From assembly GCF_008831285.2 (NCBI RefSeq), contig NW_022205106.1, positions 1 to 64,000 of the forward strand: DNA of 64,000 nucleotides. Reading direction: 5' to 3'. Every line of letters starts with the position of its first letter. Position 1 is the first letter of the stretch. The translations under genes were made by a program, and so were the position numbers. The notes under the pieces were generated by a model that was not told where the DNA came from, did not search any database, and was given only the letters and a program-made list of their open reading frames with translations. The DNA is from Nymphaea colorata (taxonomy: Eukaryota > Streptophyta > Magnoliopsida > Nymphaeales > Nymphaeaceae). Positions 21,190-32,953 of the stretch are shown piece after piece.

Positions 21190-22130
21190 AGAGTTTCTGT
21201 TATTTGCCTCCCCCTTTATGCAGCAGTCAGAGAAATGTTGACTTTCATAGAATTTTACATCCTAAGATACAATCATACGTTTAGAGAGAGGGTCAAAACA
21301 GTGATAACCTCTCTTCTTGCTTGAGCATCCAAAGAATATACACGTAATCGCATGTCACTGGAATTTATTTCTAAATCTTTCTTGTACTTGTACGAAACAT
21401 TTGCACCCAAACATCCTGAGGTGTTTAAGTGACAGCGGCTTACTGAGAAGGAGTTCAACAGGAAATTTTCCTTCTATGCTAGAGTTTGGAACTCGATTGG
21501 ATATATAACATGCTGTCCCAATGGCTTCACTTCAAAAAATCTGAGGTACGTTCTTGTGCATCATAAGAGCCCGAGAAATATTCAGAAACTGTCGGTTTTT
21601 TCTTTCCGCAATGTCGTTCGAGGCATCCCGGTGCAGGTATATTGGGGTTGTATTCCATGCTTCCTCATGAAGTTTTTCAATGCATCATTCACATATTCAC
21701 CACCATTGTCAAAGCGAAGCATTTTAATCTGAGCACCATATTGAGGGAGAATGAAGGCATAGAATTCTTCAAAAAATTTTGGCACTTAACTCTTATTTTT
21801 GAGAAAATAAATCCATGTTACACGAGTCATATCATCAATGAAAGAGACATAGAAATTAAAACCAGCATGAGAGTCCTCTGGAGCAGGCCCCCAAACATCC
21901 GAGTGAATGAGATCAAAAGCTTTTTCAGACCTTTCATGAATCGGCTGGAAGGTGAGGTGTGTGAATTTGGTGAATTCGGATGCATTACACGCTTTATTAT
22001 CATCAATGGTGAGGGGACTGAGGTTCCGATCGTATATGTGTCCTAGTCGAGCATGTCAAATTTGATAGTCTGTCCTTTGAGTCGATTTTTATTTGGAGAA
22101 AAAACTCAAACAGTCGGTGTCCAAAGTGTA
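21190..22130 (-). pseudogene. Copia integrase, fragmented
   Basis: Near 22060 a frame reads HARLGHIYDRNLSPL, followed by DDNKACNASEF, the HHCC zinc-finger area. The catalytic core follows with FDLIHSDVWGP and YVSFIDDMTRVTWIYFL, then a stop near 21789, FEEFYAFILPQYGAQIKMLR, FDNGGEYVN (second Asp of DD35E) and MRKHGIQPQYTC. Downstream pieces near 21270-21460 are short frames. The enzyme would insert the cDNA copy but is broken by several stops. Confidence 0.75.
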
Positions 22131-22180
22131 GAGGTCACCATGCGTCGGCCCTCCCCAATCACCTTCTTCAAGCTCAGGTC

Positions 22181-23412
22181 CTAAAATGTTACATCCTTCT
22201 TGGAGAAAACAGCCTGAGTGATTTTGCTAACAGACATAAGGTTGACAGCAAGCTTCGGAACAAGTAAAGCAGAAATAATATTTTTCATGAAGGATGTTTT
22301 TCCAATGCCAGCAACAACCGTAGATGACCCATCAGTAGAAAAAACAGAACGATGAAGATCCTTGTTTAGATCGGCAAGTATTGTGGGATCATTGGTCATG
22401 TGATCAGTAGCACCAGAATCAACTATCCATGATTTATTTTTAGTGGCATTCAATAAGGCACAGAACTTTCCTTCTGAGATATCACCCACTAGTTGGGAAG
22501 ATAATAGATTTGCTTTAGAGAATTTCTGAAAGAATTTTTCCAGGTCATCTTTGGTGACAAAGTTTGCAAGGTTGACGTATTTGTTTGGGATTGAAGAAGA
22601 ACCCTTTTTCTTCCGTGGTCGCTGCACAAGTTCCCAGCAGCGATCACGTATGTGACCCAATTTCCTGCAGTGAGTATACTTAAGTTTGCTGTGCTTTTTC
22701 TGTGTGTTTGAGTGGTACCTTTGTATGCCTTGATTCTTTCTTGGCTGTCTTCTATAGAGTCCGTTTTAGGAGGGATGCTCATGACTCTTCGCCTTGACAC
22801 CACTCTCTGAATCATTTGACAAATAGCATTGAATTTTGGCAGCAGCATAGTATTCAGGATTTGAGTCCTTATGGCTTCATAGTCCTCACTCAATCCAATG
22901 AGGACCTTGAAGATTTGATCTTCTTCAATCTATAAATGACTGATCAGAGGTCACTGGTCGATATTGAAGGAGCTCATCATATAGACTCCTTAGTTTCCCA
23001 ATGTACCGCTGCACATCTTGGTCATGGAGGGTGAGATCGGCAATCTCGCATTGTATCTATTTTGCTCACTGTAAAGTTCTTTTAGAGCCTCCCATATTCC
23101 GTGTGCGGTATCTTGATATGTGAACAGATTTGCTATGGATGATTCCATAGAGTTGAGCAGCCATGCCATAACCATGTCATTCTCTGATTCCCATTCATCA
23201 TAGTTGGGAACAGTAGTGGCTGGAGCTTTGGTTTTCCCGTTAATATATCATGCCTTTGATCTTCCAATAGAAACCAAGTGAGCAGCCTTGGCCCAACTCA
23301 AATAGTTAGCACCATTGAGTGGGGTGGAGGTCATTTTCAGGGTACTATGCTCGGTGGACTTGGCTCCCTTGAATGCTTCATCTCTTTGATTTGAGCTAGC
23401 AGCGTCGGCCAT
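22181..23412 (-). pseudogene. Copia gag and protease, fragmented
   Basis: Gag begins with the ATG at 23412 (MADAAS). Shifted frames give MVMAWLLNSMESSIANLF, AHGIWEALKELYSEQN and EDYEAIRTQ, all gag words. The protease reads KSWIVDSGATDHMTNDP near 22440-22390, with the catalytic DSGA intact, followed by LVPKLAVNLMSVSKI. The zinc knuckle lies in another frame (about 22690-22630). Compared with the copy at 39119-41130, this one has more frameshifts in gag. Confidence 0.8.
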
Positions 23413-23644
23413 GATATTGGCACTGCGGATTCCCAGCTGAAGACAGTCTGGGTCGCAGGCGAGTCTTTCTGTCGAAGGAGGCCACAGGGACCTTTAGAAA
23501 CCTATGGCACTTGTAAATTCCGTATCTCTTCACAGGATTTTCCAAAAAATCTGAAATTGGATAAAAAATACTAGACACGTGCCCGAATCCAAGGCCGCCT
23601 AACTCGACCTCTGGATCGCCTCCAGTAAAAAACACGCTTGAGAG

Positions 23645-23930
23645 AAAGTCACGCCTGGAATGCCCTCCTGCAGCACTTCTAAAATTCCATCTTCTGCCTC
23701 AGGTCCCTTTTGTGTCCGAGATCTTCAGACAACCTTGCAACACATGGTGAAGAAAAAGAACTGGGCAGTGCGAGTGGTGAAGAAATGTGGGATTTGCCCA
23801 CTCCTTGTGGAGACGGTAGCGATGGAGGGTGTATTTTTGCAAGCGACACCCATTTGGTGGGTGCGTGGCCAAGTTTGCTATACAGTTGGAAGTGGGGCAA
23901 GGGCTGAGGCAGTTGCTATCATGAAATGTT
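23645..23930 (+). pseudogene. ARM-repeat-like protein pseudogene, 3' part
   Basis: After the copia leader, plus-strand frames give LGSASGEEMWDLPTPCGDGS then, one base shifted, HPFGGCVAKFAIQLEVGQGL and RQLLS before a stop near 23920. The last block resembles the conserved C-terminal CVARFAVQLEVGEGLRQ words of the ARM-repeat family seen at 18033-18887, so the two parts were one gene before the copia insertion. Frames between 23660 and 23860 are broken. Confidence 0.55.
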
Positions 23931-24710
23931 TGAAAAATGATAAATATTGAATTTTATAAAACATGGGGTGATTACACCTTCTAAGAACTTTCAAACTATT
24001 AGAATGTTGATTAGGAAATACTTGTTGCTCCTAAATTGTTGTGGAAACAAATTTATTAATTGAAAAATGCTTCTCATATTTTAATAAATAATGAATAAGT
24101 GCACGTGAGCAACGTGTTCCTTTAAGGAATTGATTGTAAAGGTTCCATGAATCTGCCCAGAAAATTTATAAAGGTTCATGAAACAATAGCTCTAGTGTCC
24201 AATGAACCTTCTATAATTTTGCTGTAGATCTATGGGACACTCACAAAGTGTCTCTATTGCCAAACACCCTCTTAGCTCCTTTATAAACTAAATGGCAACA
24301 CAAGGCACTGAGGGAGTTTATAAACTTATCCCAACACAAAACGGTGGGTGAGATGATTACATCATAAAAATATAAAAGATGGTTGTTGTATATGAAAACA
24401 CAATTACTTTGAACCGGGTCCAGATTTAGAACTTTGAGAACATTTTTAGTTGTAATAACTTTGGATTTGATGTATATTCAAACTCCGATTTTAACTATGC
24501 ATTGGACTCAGATATTTAAATTTGGATTTGGATATATAAATTCAGCTTTGTTTTATTTTGAATTTACTATCCAATTGGATATATACCAAATTACTTAATT
24601 TTAAGATGATATGTTAAAAGTTAGGTTGTATGGGAAGAAAATATTTTTAACATCCAGTAATTTACATATCCATTCCTCTCTCCCGTTCTCGTCTTGGGTC
24701 AGCAATATCT
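23931..24710. other. Spacer between ARM relic and truncated TPS
   Basis: AT-rich, no family recognised. A stretch near 24410-24590 has repeated TTTGGATTTGGATATATAAAT words similar to the interior of the AGGGATG elements. The junction with TPS exon 6 is at about 24711. Confidence 0.5.
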
Positions 24711-26629
24711 CCCGGATGTTGCTCAGATATTCCTCTAGCCTTGGTGTCTGTGGGGCACAATGCCACCTTGCTTCAACCAAGTAAGCTCTGCACACACCCA
24801 CCCACTGCCCAAAAGTAGAAGAGAGCAGGTTAATTAGAAAGTGAAGCTAATATACTAATGTGATGATGTGAAGAGTAGAAGAAAGATTTGATAGAGAAAG
24901 TGTCGTACCACTCTCCTCATGTGTTAAGTGATATCACGGCCATGCCTCCTAAGAACAGTGTAGCTAATCTGGTGGGTTGTGTTGTAGACAGCCGCATAGA
25001 AGACCCTCAGTGACTGTGGCAGCTGGTCTGCCGCTTGAAGATCCCACCTGCGTATATACAATATACAGCACCCTCATTGGCTCCTAATGATGTCAAGCAG
25101 AAACTAGAGACAGAGTTGCTCCTTCTAATTTACCAACCATAATCATCCTTTACCTCTCAACAACTTGCACAAAGCGTTTGAGCTCCTCAACAGACTGATG
25201 CTCGGCGAAGATGTCTTCAACAGTGGCCATCAAGTAGGAGACCCTGGCGAGTTGCATCCTGTACTGTGAGAACTGTGGGTCATGCATCTTCCCCACCGCC
25301 AAGAAGTATCTTTCAACCAGCCTATCTCTGGCGAAGTAAATGTGATCGCCCAAGCCCAAGTCCCTCCACCACATGCAAACACCCAAAACAAAGGACTCGT
25401 GGTTGCTTATTAGTGGACCCAATGATGCAAACCAGCTACAATGTAAGATACATGATATTCATTACTGATATACATATATACATAGAATGACTTTATTTGC
25501 TGCATTATTTTCCACTATTAACCAAGTTATTTAGGGAAAAGTGCAAGAATGAATTGTACCCGGATAACTCCCTGAGCTCTCTTTGGTAGATTGTCTGCAC
25601 CATGTTGAATTCCAGCCTAGCGAACTCATGCAGCACTTGGCTTCTATGGTCCGTCCTCTCTAATGTCTCAATATAGTCTCAGGCCTAGACCCTGCGAACC
25701 CTTCTCTGGAGCGGAACCTGCAGAGCATGCTGTACCTGTCGAGACATCTTCTGGTCAATGCGGCTTATCCTTGCTCTAAGATGCTCTGAAGAGAAGGCCG
25801 TAGCTTCTTCCAACACAGTTTCTCCTTCACAGGAGGCTAGTTGTGATGCTTCGTAGAGGCTCAGCAACCCTCTCACATCCTCACGAAGATTCTCAGAGAA
25901 ACAGCCAGACTGTTCCCTAAATCTACTAAACAACTCTATGAAATGTAAAAAGAAACTTTAATGGTTAATGTCAATTAACACAATTGTAATAGACAGTCTA
26001 GATTAAAAACTAATTATTGAGTCAATATTTTGGAATTGACGCATGTTTGTATACTATATATGTATACCTGCAGAAACATTATAGCCATGTTGCCTCGGAA
26101 TTCAGAAGTGAAGTGAAGAAGAGTAGAGGTCCTCAAATCCTCTACTGCTCGTGCATATGGCACCTAGTGATCGCCTGACCTCACTCTCAAAGTGATAGGC
26201 TACACATAAATGTTCGAGTGAATCGATGAGCTCCAACTGAGCCACTTGCTCAGTTGTAGATGTTGTAAGTTGTCGGACTTCTCTTCTCAATTCTTCAACT
26301 CTGGTCCTTTGTGTTTCGATCTGCTTTCATTTTCATTTCTTTGAATTAGGATCACATCATAATACCAAAATAAACAAAATAATAGTCAGATCAGAGGTAC
26401 GGAAAATTACAGATGTTGCGCTGGTAATGGACTGGATGAAGTCATAGTTCCATGTACTTGGCTGGTATCTGGAAGGTCTCCTTTGAGCAGCAGACCTACC
26501 GCAGCCCTCAACCCTTGGCTCACATCTCACAAGGGTGGTGATCCATGGCTTGAACCCATCCTTGCTAGTAGGAGCAAACTTGGGGGAAATAACGAAAGGA
26601 GTAGAAGGGGAAGCAAGAAGAGCAGTCAT
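24711..26629 (-). pseudogene. Terpene synthase copy 2, 3'-truncated
   Basis: Exons: 1 (26411-26629), 2 (26068-26320), 3 (25560-25935), 4 (25154-25372), 5 (24909-25047) and a start of 6 (to about 24711), with lengths close to usual TPS-b exons. It carries RRPSRYQPSTW, YEASQLA, VLEEATAFSSEHL, FNMVQTIYQREL, WWRDLGLG and YNTTHQISYTVL. Lesions: TGA at 26102 in exon 2, TAG 25685 and TGA 25679 in exon 3, the exon 4 acceptor AG changed to AT (25373-25374), TAA at 24924 in exon 5, and loss of most of exon 6 and all of exon 7. The aspartate-rich site reads TVEDIFAEHQ instead of DDxxD. It is certainly non-functional. Confidence 0.9.
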
Positions 26630-26701
26630 TAGGACAGTGTGTGTATTTGTTGTTGAATGCTGAATGCTTTCACTGCCTCTCGGATGACTTAGCTCAGGAT
26701 T

Positions 26702-27260
26702 GGTTTGCTAGTTCATATAGGGCTGCATCCGAGTGTGCATTGCGTGTCCATAATGGTTAGAGAATTTTAATTAGGTTCAATCTCTTAAAATATGGTGTTT
26801 GCGTAAGCTATAAATGTTTAATGCTTTTTTCTTTGTATATAAATAGAAAAAATTAAACTATGACACTTGCCCAAGCCATAATTATTTGGTACTTTTATTT
26901 TATAGATAGAATGCATTCTTTCTTCAAGTTTTTGATATGCATTATAATCTGACACTTATTAGCTAATGTTTGCCACTTAAAACCATTTTTATTAAAGACC
27001 TGGTTTATTTTTTACAAGTATTTGAGTAATTGCACCCCTTCACCTTTAAGTGGTGCAACTTGCCGTTTCAACAAATGCATTCTTTCTTCACGTTTTTGAT
27101 ATGCATTATAATCTGACACTTATTAGGTAATGTTCACCACTTAAAACAATTTTTATCAAAGACCATGTTTATTTTTTACACGTATTTGAGTAATTGCACC
27201 CCTTCACCTTTAAGTGGTACAACTTGTCGTTTCAACAATATTATGAACATGGTTTGGTAG
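26702..27260 (-). repeat. Tandem TPS-promoter repeats, unit 2
   Basis: The 3' part of the promoter module, from GCATTCTTTCTTCAMGTTTTTGA to the GTGCAACTTG box, occurs twice back to back (about 26916-27074 and 27075-27236). The GGTTTGCTAG start occurs at 26702 and, as GGTTTGGTAG, near 27250. The TATA-like stretch at 26711 is altered (CTATATGAAC on the minus strand). Confidence 0.65.
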
Positions 27261-27677
27261 CTTATAGAGAGCTGCAATCGAGTGCACATTGCGTGTCTAT
27301 AAGGGTTATAGAATTTCAATGAAGAGTAACAACTTACATTATGTTGTTAACGTAAGCTATAGTCGTTTGACACACTTCCTTTGAGCGAAATTAAAATGCA
27401 CTAAAAGATGGTGTTTGTGTAAGTTGTAATTCTTTGTATAAATGTAGAATGTATTCATTGTGTCAAAGAAAATTTTAATGGGTTGGTGTCGGCAACCGGC
27501 CCACACTAGCCACCATGTGTTTCTGCCATTGTTCAGAGAGAAGCATGTAAGGGAAAACCATAAAAAGAAAAGAATGATGAAAACATGTGGCAGACCCAAC
27601 TATCTCACTACTTGTCATAGAAGCTGCCAAAGGAGAAAGAAAGGAAGGAAGGACAAAGATACCCCTTCAACCACACT

Positions 27678-28063
27678 TAGGGATGTCAATGGATCATAGT
27701 CGAATTGGATTTACCATTAGCCGTATCTAAATCCAAATCTGGAATCCCATTTCACAAACTGAATTTGATTTGAATATAATTTTCATATTCATATCTGAAT
27801 ACGAATTTTGAACTGAATTTGACCTATTTTCAAAATGTAAGAACATTAGATAAAGGATATTTGCTTAATAACAAATCTGATTCAAATCCATATCCAAATC
27901 CAACCGGATGTTTATGTATATCCGAAAATCTGATTGTAAGCCAATTATTAAAGCTGAATTCAATCCTACTTTTTAATAGGATATGTTTTTCTTTTTCATA
28001 TCTGATTTCTTCGACACAGATCGATTAGATTTTCTATCTAAAGCAGATATATAGGCATCCCTA
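27678..28063. mobile_element. MITE-like element with AGGGATG ends (unit 2)
   Basis: Same ends and interior as 1808-2193; position within the unit is conserved, so it was present before the duplication. Confidence 0.45.
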
Positions 28064-30150
28064 TGTGCAACTGTAGATGCCAGTGGTTTGGATTCAGCGA
28101 GGACTTGGGATTCAGATGTAAGCTCTACATTTCAAAACTTAATTTGGATCCAAGAAGTTTATGATCCCAAAAATAGACATAATCGGGTTGGATCTCCATA
28201 ACACAAAGTGGACTTCAGCCAGAATATGGAATAAAACATAAAGGAACACGAATTTGATTAGTAATGGCACATTGCTTTTTTACTAGCTACAGTTCAAAAT
28301 CAGGTCCATCATCAGATGTGCCCAACCTTGAAAATGGTGGGGGTGATTTTTTTTTTTGTAAATTTTAATTATAAAAATATGTTAAATTTTTCATCTTTTT
28401 TTTTTCACTTTTCATTCTCAAAGAGCAACCCTCAGTCATGGGGGCCAAAGGCTTTGACCAACAAAATTATAGAGAGATGGAGTACTGGAGGCGGGGGGCC
28501 TGGTAGGGGCTGTATTTCTTCTTGGATTTTAAAAAAATAAAAAAAGTTATTTTTAAATTTCAAATATTTTAGTTTATCAAGTGTAAAATAAAATAAAATA
28601 AATATATTTCTAGTTCTGTAAAAATTAAGAAACAATAGTTTGCTTCCTACAACAAAAAAATTCCTAGCTTCATCTTTGAGATCTCTCAGCAAGTAAGGGT
28701 TAAAAAGACCTTTATGGCCTTTGTTCTATAGTTTTCACCAATTAAAAAAAAAAGGAGCTTTGAAGTCTTTCCTTTTCGCCGAACAGAATAGAAACAAAGA
28801 CGCTACAAGAATTATCACTTACTATCACAAGAAGTAAAATTGTGTCAAAGAAAACAAGCAGCTCATGCGGTAAAAGTGGTCACCTTATTTTATAATGCAG
28901 CCGTGAAAAAACTCGTGGCCTTTCATTACACAGCAGAAAGTTTCCGTTAGATTGTTACCTTTGTGTGCATACTTTGTGGTGTGTCATATGAGGTTCCAAG
29001 TTGGCAGCTTCATTTTTAATAATAACTATAGAATATTTGATCCACAAATCAGATTTCAAGAATCTTTTAAAATTTTATAGATTTCAGCACTGCAGCATAT
29101 CCATATGTCACAGGATGTGTAAAATATTTATATGTATCTTTGAAAGTTTTCCTAGAAATTGAGAATAATCATTAAAAGGGGATTGAACCTGAAAATATGT
29201 AATCAATAATGTTTGGTCTATAGTAAATAAAATTATTCTCTTATCACTGTCTTTGTGACTGCTGGATGCTCTGGATTAAATTCGTTTCAACTGTTTTTTC
29301 TTGCTTTAGTTTGTACGGATACCTTTGTCTATCATAATAAAGTGAGGTTCTCGTCACTTTGTCTTTTTTACTGGTGGATATTATGGATTAAATTCATATC
29401 ACAACTGCCTTTTCCTGCTTTAGTTTATATGAATACCATTGGTCTATTGTAATAAAAATGATGCTCTTGTCACCGTGTTTTCTATACTAATTGATGGTTT
29501 GGATTAAATTCATTTCACAATTGTGTTTTTTGCTTGAGTTTATATGAATACCCTGAAGATGTTGAAACACCTTCCTCTTTTCCTCTAACTCGGTTTTCGT
29601 TTGCCCATCAGTCTTGATATGTGGGGACAGATTGAATTGCAAATGGCCAATTTTGTATAGGTTATTACGAACGGACATCAACTGCCTTTAGCTAATCAGG
29701 TTTTGTTGAAAAAGAAGAAATACTCTAGCTATAAGCCACATATTGGACAAATAAGAGAGCATAAGGACTCACTGATCTCTCAACAATTTGCTTTACGTTC
29801 TCATTCTGAGACATTCAATAATACCCATCATGTATATTATATTCTCACTATAGTGATAATTTCTCTTATAACACTATGATATCTTTGTAAAATTATTGGT
29901 ATTTCATTTTTTTAATGTTTTAAGGCAAGAAAAATGATTGAGACGCCATTAAAAATTTAAAACAAATAATTTCTTAAAAAAAATGAATGACTGTCTTGAA
30001 AAAAAAAGAGGGGCCACTACCGATAGACTTTAGGGAGTCTAAGTATAGTACCAATGATAAGGATCTTGGGTATTGCACCTTAATGTTGGCCTGGGTGAAG
30101 TCAAATGCTTTTGGGCCAAGCAAAATGAGAGCTTTTTTTGCTTAATATAT
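28064..30150. other. Duplicated spacer without genes (unit 2)
   Basis: Aligns to 2194-3797 and 45640-47715. The piece 29275-29650 contains two similar stretches (TGGATTAAATTCATWTCACAACTG and following), repeated again at 46885-47000 in unit 3, so there is a local short tandem repeat of roughly 125 bp. The junction near 30035 joins this spacer directly to the GA-tract spacer. No gene recognised. Confidence 0.55.
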
Positions 30151-30154
30151 AAAT

Positions 30155-30620
30155 AGAGAGAGAGAGAGAGAGAGTAAAAGGGAGATAAATCTAAAAGGAA
30201 GGGAGAAATGGTGGGTGGGGGAGGAGACAAGAACCAGTCCAGTTGAACTCATAATGGCAACCCTAATCTGAAAATCAACATTGTTCCTCAATACCATTAG
30301 GATAGCACCCTCCAAGAATCAAACAGAAGACATGGCTGTAACACGCTGCCTAAGCCAACCATTGTCATACCCATCATTTGTTTAAAAGGGGTGGAGAGAG
30401 GCAGAAAGAGAGGGGGGGTTTTAAAAAGATAAAAGATAAAAGAGGTAAAATAAAGAGAGAGACAGAAAGAGATTTTAAAAAAGGGAGAGAAAGAACTGAA
30501 GTGAGAGAGAGAGAGAAAATAAAAGTTTTAGAGAGAGAGATCTAAAAAGAGACAAATCAGAGAGAGAGAAAGAGAGAGAGAAATAGGAGAGAGAAACAGA
30601 AAGATTAAAAGAGAGATTTT
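30155..30620. repeat. Purine-rich GA microsatellite tract, unit 2
   Basis: (GA)n at 30157-30175, then about 200 bp of mixed GAGAGA/AAAGAGA from 30400. Shorter than in unit 1. Confidence 0.8.
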
Positions 30621-31808
30621 GCGTTTTTAAATTCTCTTTTCTGGATGGTAATTAGGATTAACGAGTTTGGAAAATAATTTAAATATTATAACGACTTCAT
30701 TACATTTGTTGTAGGTCAGAGAGAAACGTAAGCTCATAAAGAAATAGTCTGAGCAAAGTCTCCAAAGCCTTTAATTTCAAGAGTTTTAAATGCATTTGAA
30801 ACTATCAAAAAAATCTTTGTATGCATGTGTAAATAGTAAAGCAGACATCCTATCGGATATTCATAATTCCAATTCGAATTTGGATTTAAATACGAAGGAA
30901 GAAAAATCAATGCCATATCCACATTCAAATTTTATTTAAATTCAAAATTCAAAATTGATTTTAGATTTACATCCACACCTGAATCCAACTTTTAAATACA
31001 AGAGCCAAAACCACATTACAAAATGTTAAGAATGCAATTCAAAACGTATAAATTGGGTATATGGTAATTCATTTGAAATTGAAAATCAAAAGGAAACCTG
31101 ACTCAGAATATGATGGGATATTTAGTTAAAACTGAACCCAAATTCGAATCCAATCAAAAGTCATTTCTTAAATATTAATCCCATTCAATTTTTTTAATTA
31201 AAGTGTTACTTTTTTCTTTTTTCATATCAACTAACTTTTTCAGAGTAGTGATTGTGCGTTCAAATTCATTACTTCAAAATAGATGTGAATACGTACATGA
31301 GGTTGCTTTTAGAGAATTCTTACTACAACAAAAATACAAAAAATTAATAATTAGTTATTACAGTTTTAACAAAATTGTTATACGAATGATTATGTTATGA
31401 TTTGAAGGGAAACAAATAAACTGATATGATATGTGGCACCAATCCAGATAGATGAATTCTCCTGAACAAATACTGCAACCGTTAACACGAAGCTAAGCAG
31501 AGATATATAGTGGAGAATGATCAGGCCAACCTCCAAATAACTGAATCATCCAACCACCACCTTTGACATTTCATAATGAAAAAATAAATGCAAAAGATCA
31601 AAACTGAAGTACCTGAACTTCGTAATGGTAAAGAAACAAAAATATTTGTTGACAAGTTTCCGAATGCTCCAGCTTTGGACACATGCAGTGCATTGGGCAA
31701 TCACCTCCCCAACCTCAAAAAAAAAAAAGAAAAAAAGAAGCAAACAGAGAAAGTTGGGTTGGGGAGAGGAGGAGGAGGAGTCATTGCCACCCTTGAGGGA
31801 GTCGAGCA
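30621..31808. other. Spacer, unit 2
   Basis: AT-rich; from 30850 to 31200 it is dense in AATTCAAATTTGGAT words like the interiors of the AGGGATG elements. It aligns to 51261-52977 apart from a missing block of about 0.54 kb near 30857. No gene recognised. Confidence 0.5.
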
Positions 31809-32184
31809 TAGGCATGGGCCTGCATGATCAGACCCGGCCCGGCCCGGTAACTTTGCGGACCGGGTATCAGACAGTACATGCGGCCCATCGCGGGCTCGGT
31901 AAGCCCAACAATTTTTTTATTTTTAATTTTTAAATACATTTTGAAGTCTGTTTCCTTTGTAAAGGTTTCAAACTTTAAAAAATTGAAAGTTCACATTAGT
32001 CTTCATTTTCTTCCTTCGCCGTCGGCATTTCACCAGGCTGCATCGCCATCATCGCACCTACTGGCACGCGCGGCCGTGCCTACCATGCCATCACCAATTC
32101 ATTGCCTCTTGTTCCAAATCCAAACCATTTGTCGTCGTCCTACTACTGCTCGGCTTGAGGACTCATTGATTCCACTATCATGGG

Positions 32185-32219
<35 letters not shown>

Positions 32220-32595
32220 TGTGTGTGTGTGGATGGTTGTTCTCGATTGGAATGAATTCGACGTGAATGATTGTTCTCCGTTGGGCTGAATCAGGTGTCA
32301 TTCGTAAGATGGGGAAGGCAGGATGGTGGTTGAAGAGCATGTTGGGTTTGGCCAGTCCGATTGGAGCGTGAAGCTGTGGAGGAAAGGTGCAGGAGGAAGT
32401 GGCAGTCTGGCAGAAGCGATGCCATGGAGGCAGCAAAAATGGGCCAGCCCTCATGCATTCTTATCCTGGCCCGGCACCAGGTCTGGCCTGACCCGTTAAT
32501 AGTTGGGCTGGGTAGCGGCTGGCCGGGTCCAAGCCAGGGTAGTTAACCGCACAAAATTGTCGGGTCGGGTTGGCATAGCCCGATGCCCAGGCCTA
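31809..32595. mobile_element. Non-autonomous hAT-like DNA transposon, 787 bp
   Basis: Left end TAGGCATGGGCCTG, right end (reverse complement) TAGGCCTGGGCATCGGG, so the terminal inverted repeats begin with TAGG. Flanks are GTCGAGCA (31801-31808) and GTCCAGCA (32596-32603), an 8-bp target-site duplication with one mismatch, as expected for hAT. The ends are rich in GGCCCGG words; the interior has a (TC)n(TG)n run at about 32190-32231 and no transposase. A sister copy with the same flanks is at 52978-53755, so insertion preceded the split of units 2 and 3. Confidence 0.65.
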
Positions 32596-32671
32596 GTCCA
32601 GCATGCATCTAGTGTTTCTCTTTTTATTTAAAAAACAAGAATGTTGGCCCCTAGGTGGATGGCTGGGTATC

Positions 32672-32692
32672 ACTTTTGTCATCTATTATTAG

Positions 32693-32734
<42 letters not shown>

Positions 32735-32755
32735 CTAATAATAGATGACAAAAGT
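32672..32755. repeat. Near-perfect 84-bp palindrome around (TA)n
   Basis: The left arm ACTTTTGTCATCTATTATTA continues with GTTCATATA and is repeated exactly in inverted orientation on the right, with the (TA)n run at the centre. It can form a hairpin with arms over 25 bp. The unit 3 counterpart is at 53830-53935 with a longer centre. Confidence 0.85.
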
Positions 32756-32894
32756 ATCTTATCACTTTTTTATCTATGTTGTTCTCCCTACGACCGTCAT
32801 GAAAATGATCAATTTCTATTCTGCTGGAGGCCACCAAACCAGTTTCTATGCAATCTAAACTTATAGACACGATTTTAAATTTGGTAAGAAACAA

Positions 32895-32950
<56 letters not shown>
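32895..32950. repeat. (CA)n(TA)n microsatellite
   Basis: A run of ACACACAC followed by ATATATAT; counterpart at 54076-54113, shorter in TA. Confidence 0.85.

Positions 32951-32953
<3 letters not shown>

Larger units (their letters stand above)
18888..23645 (-). mobile_element. Ty1/copia retrotransposon 1, lacking its 5' LTR
   Basis: Minus-strand order is leader (23645-23413), gag (ATG 23412), protease, integrase, reverse transcriptase, RNase H, polypurine tract (about 19321-19337, TTGAGGGGGAGT) and 3' LTR. This is the Ty1/copia order, with integrase before RT. The element lies inside the ARM-like pseudogene. The leader stops at about 23645 without a primer-binding site or LTR. A second fragment of the same family (39119-41130) stops at the corresponding base. 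Confidence 0.85.

Noticed and set aside
32672-32950. CRISPR-like or virus-like repeat array
   Set aside because: Only one palindrome and simple (TA)n/(CA)n runs are present; there are no spaced direct repeats, and the genome is a plant nuclear one.
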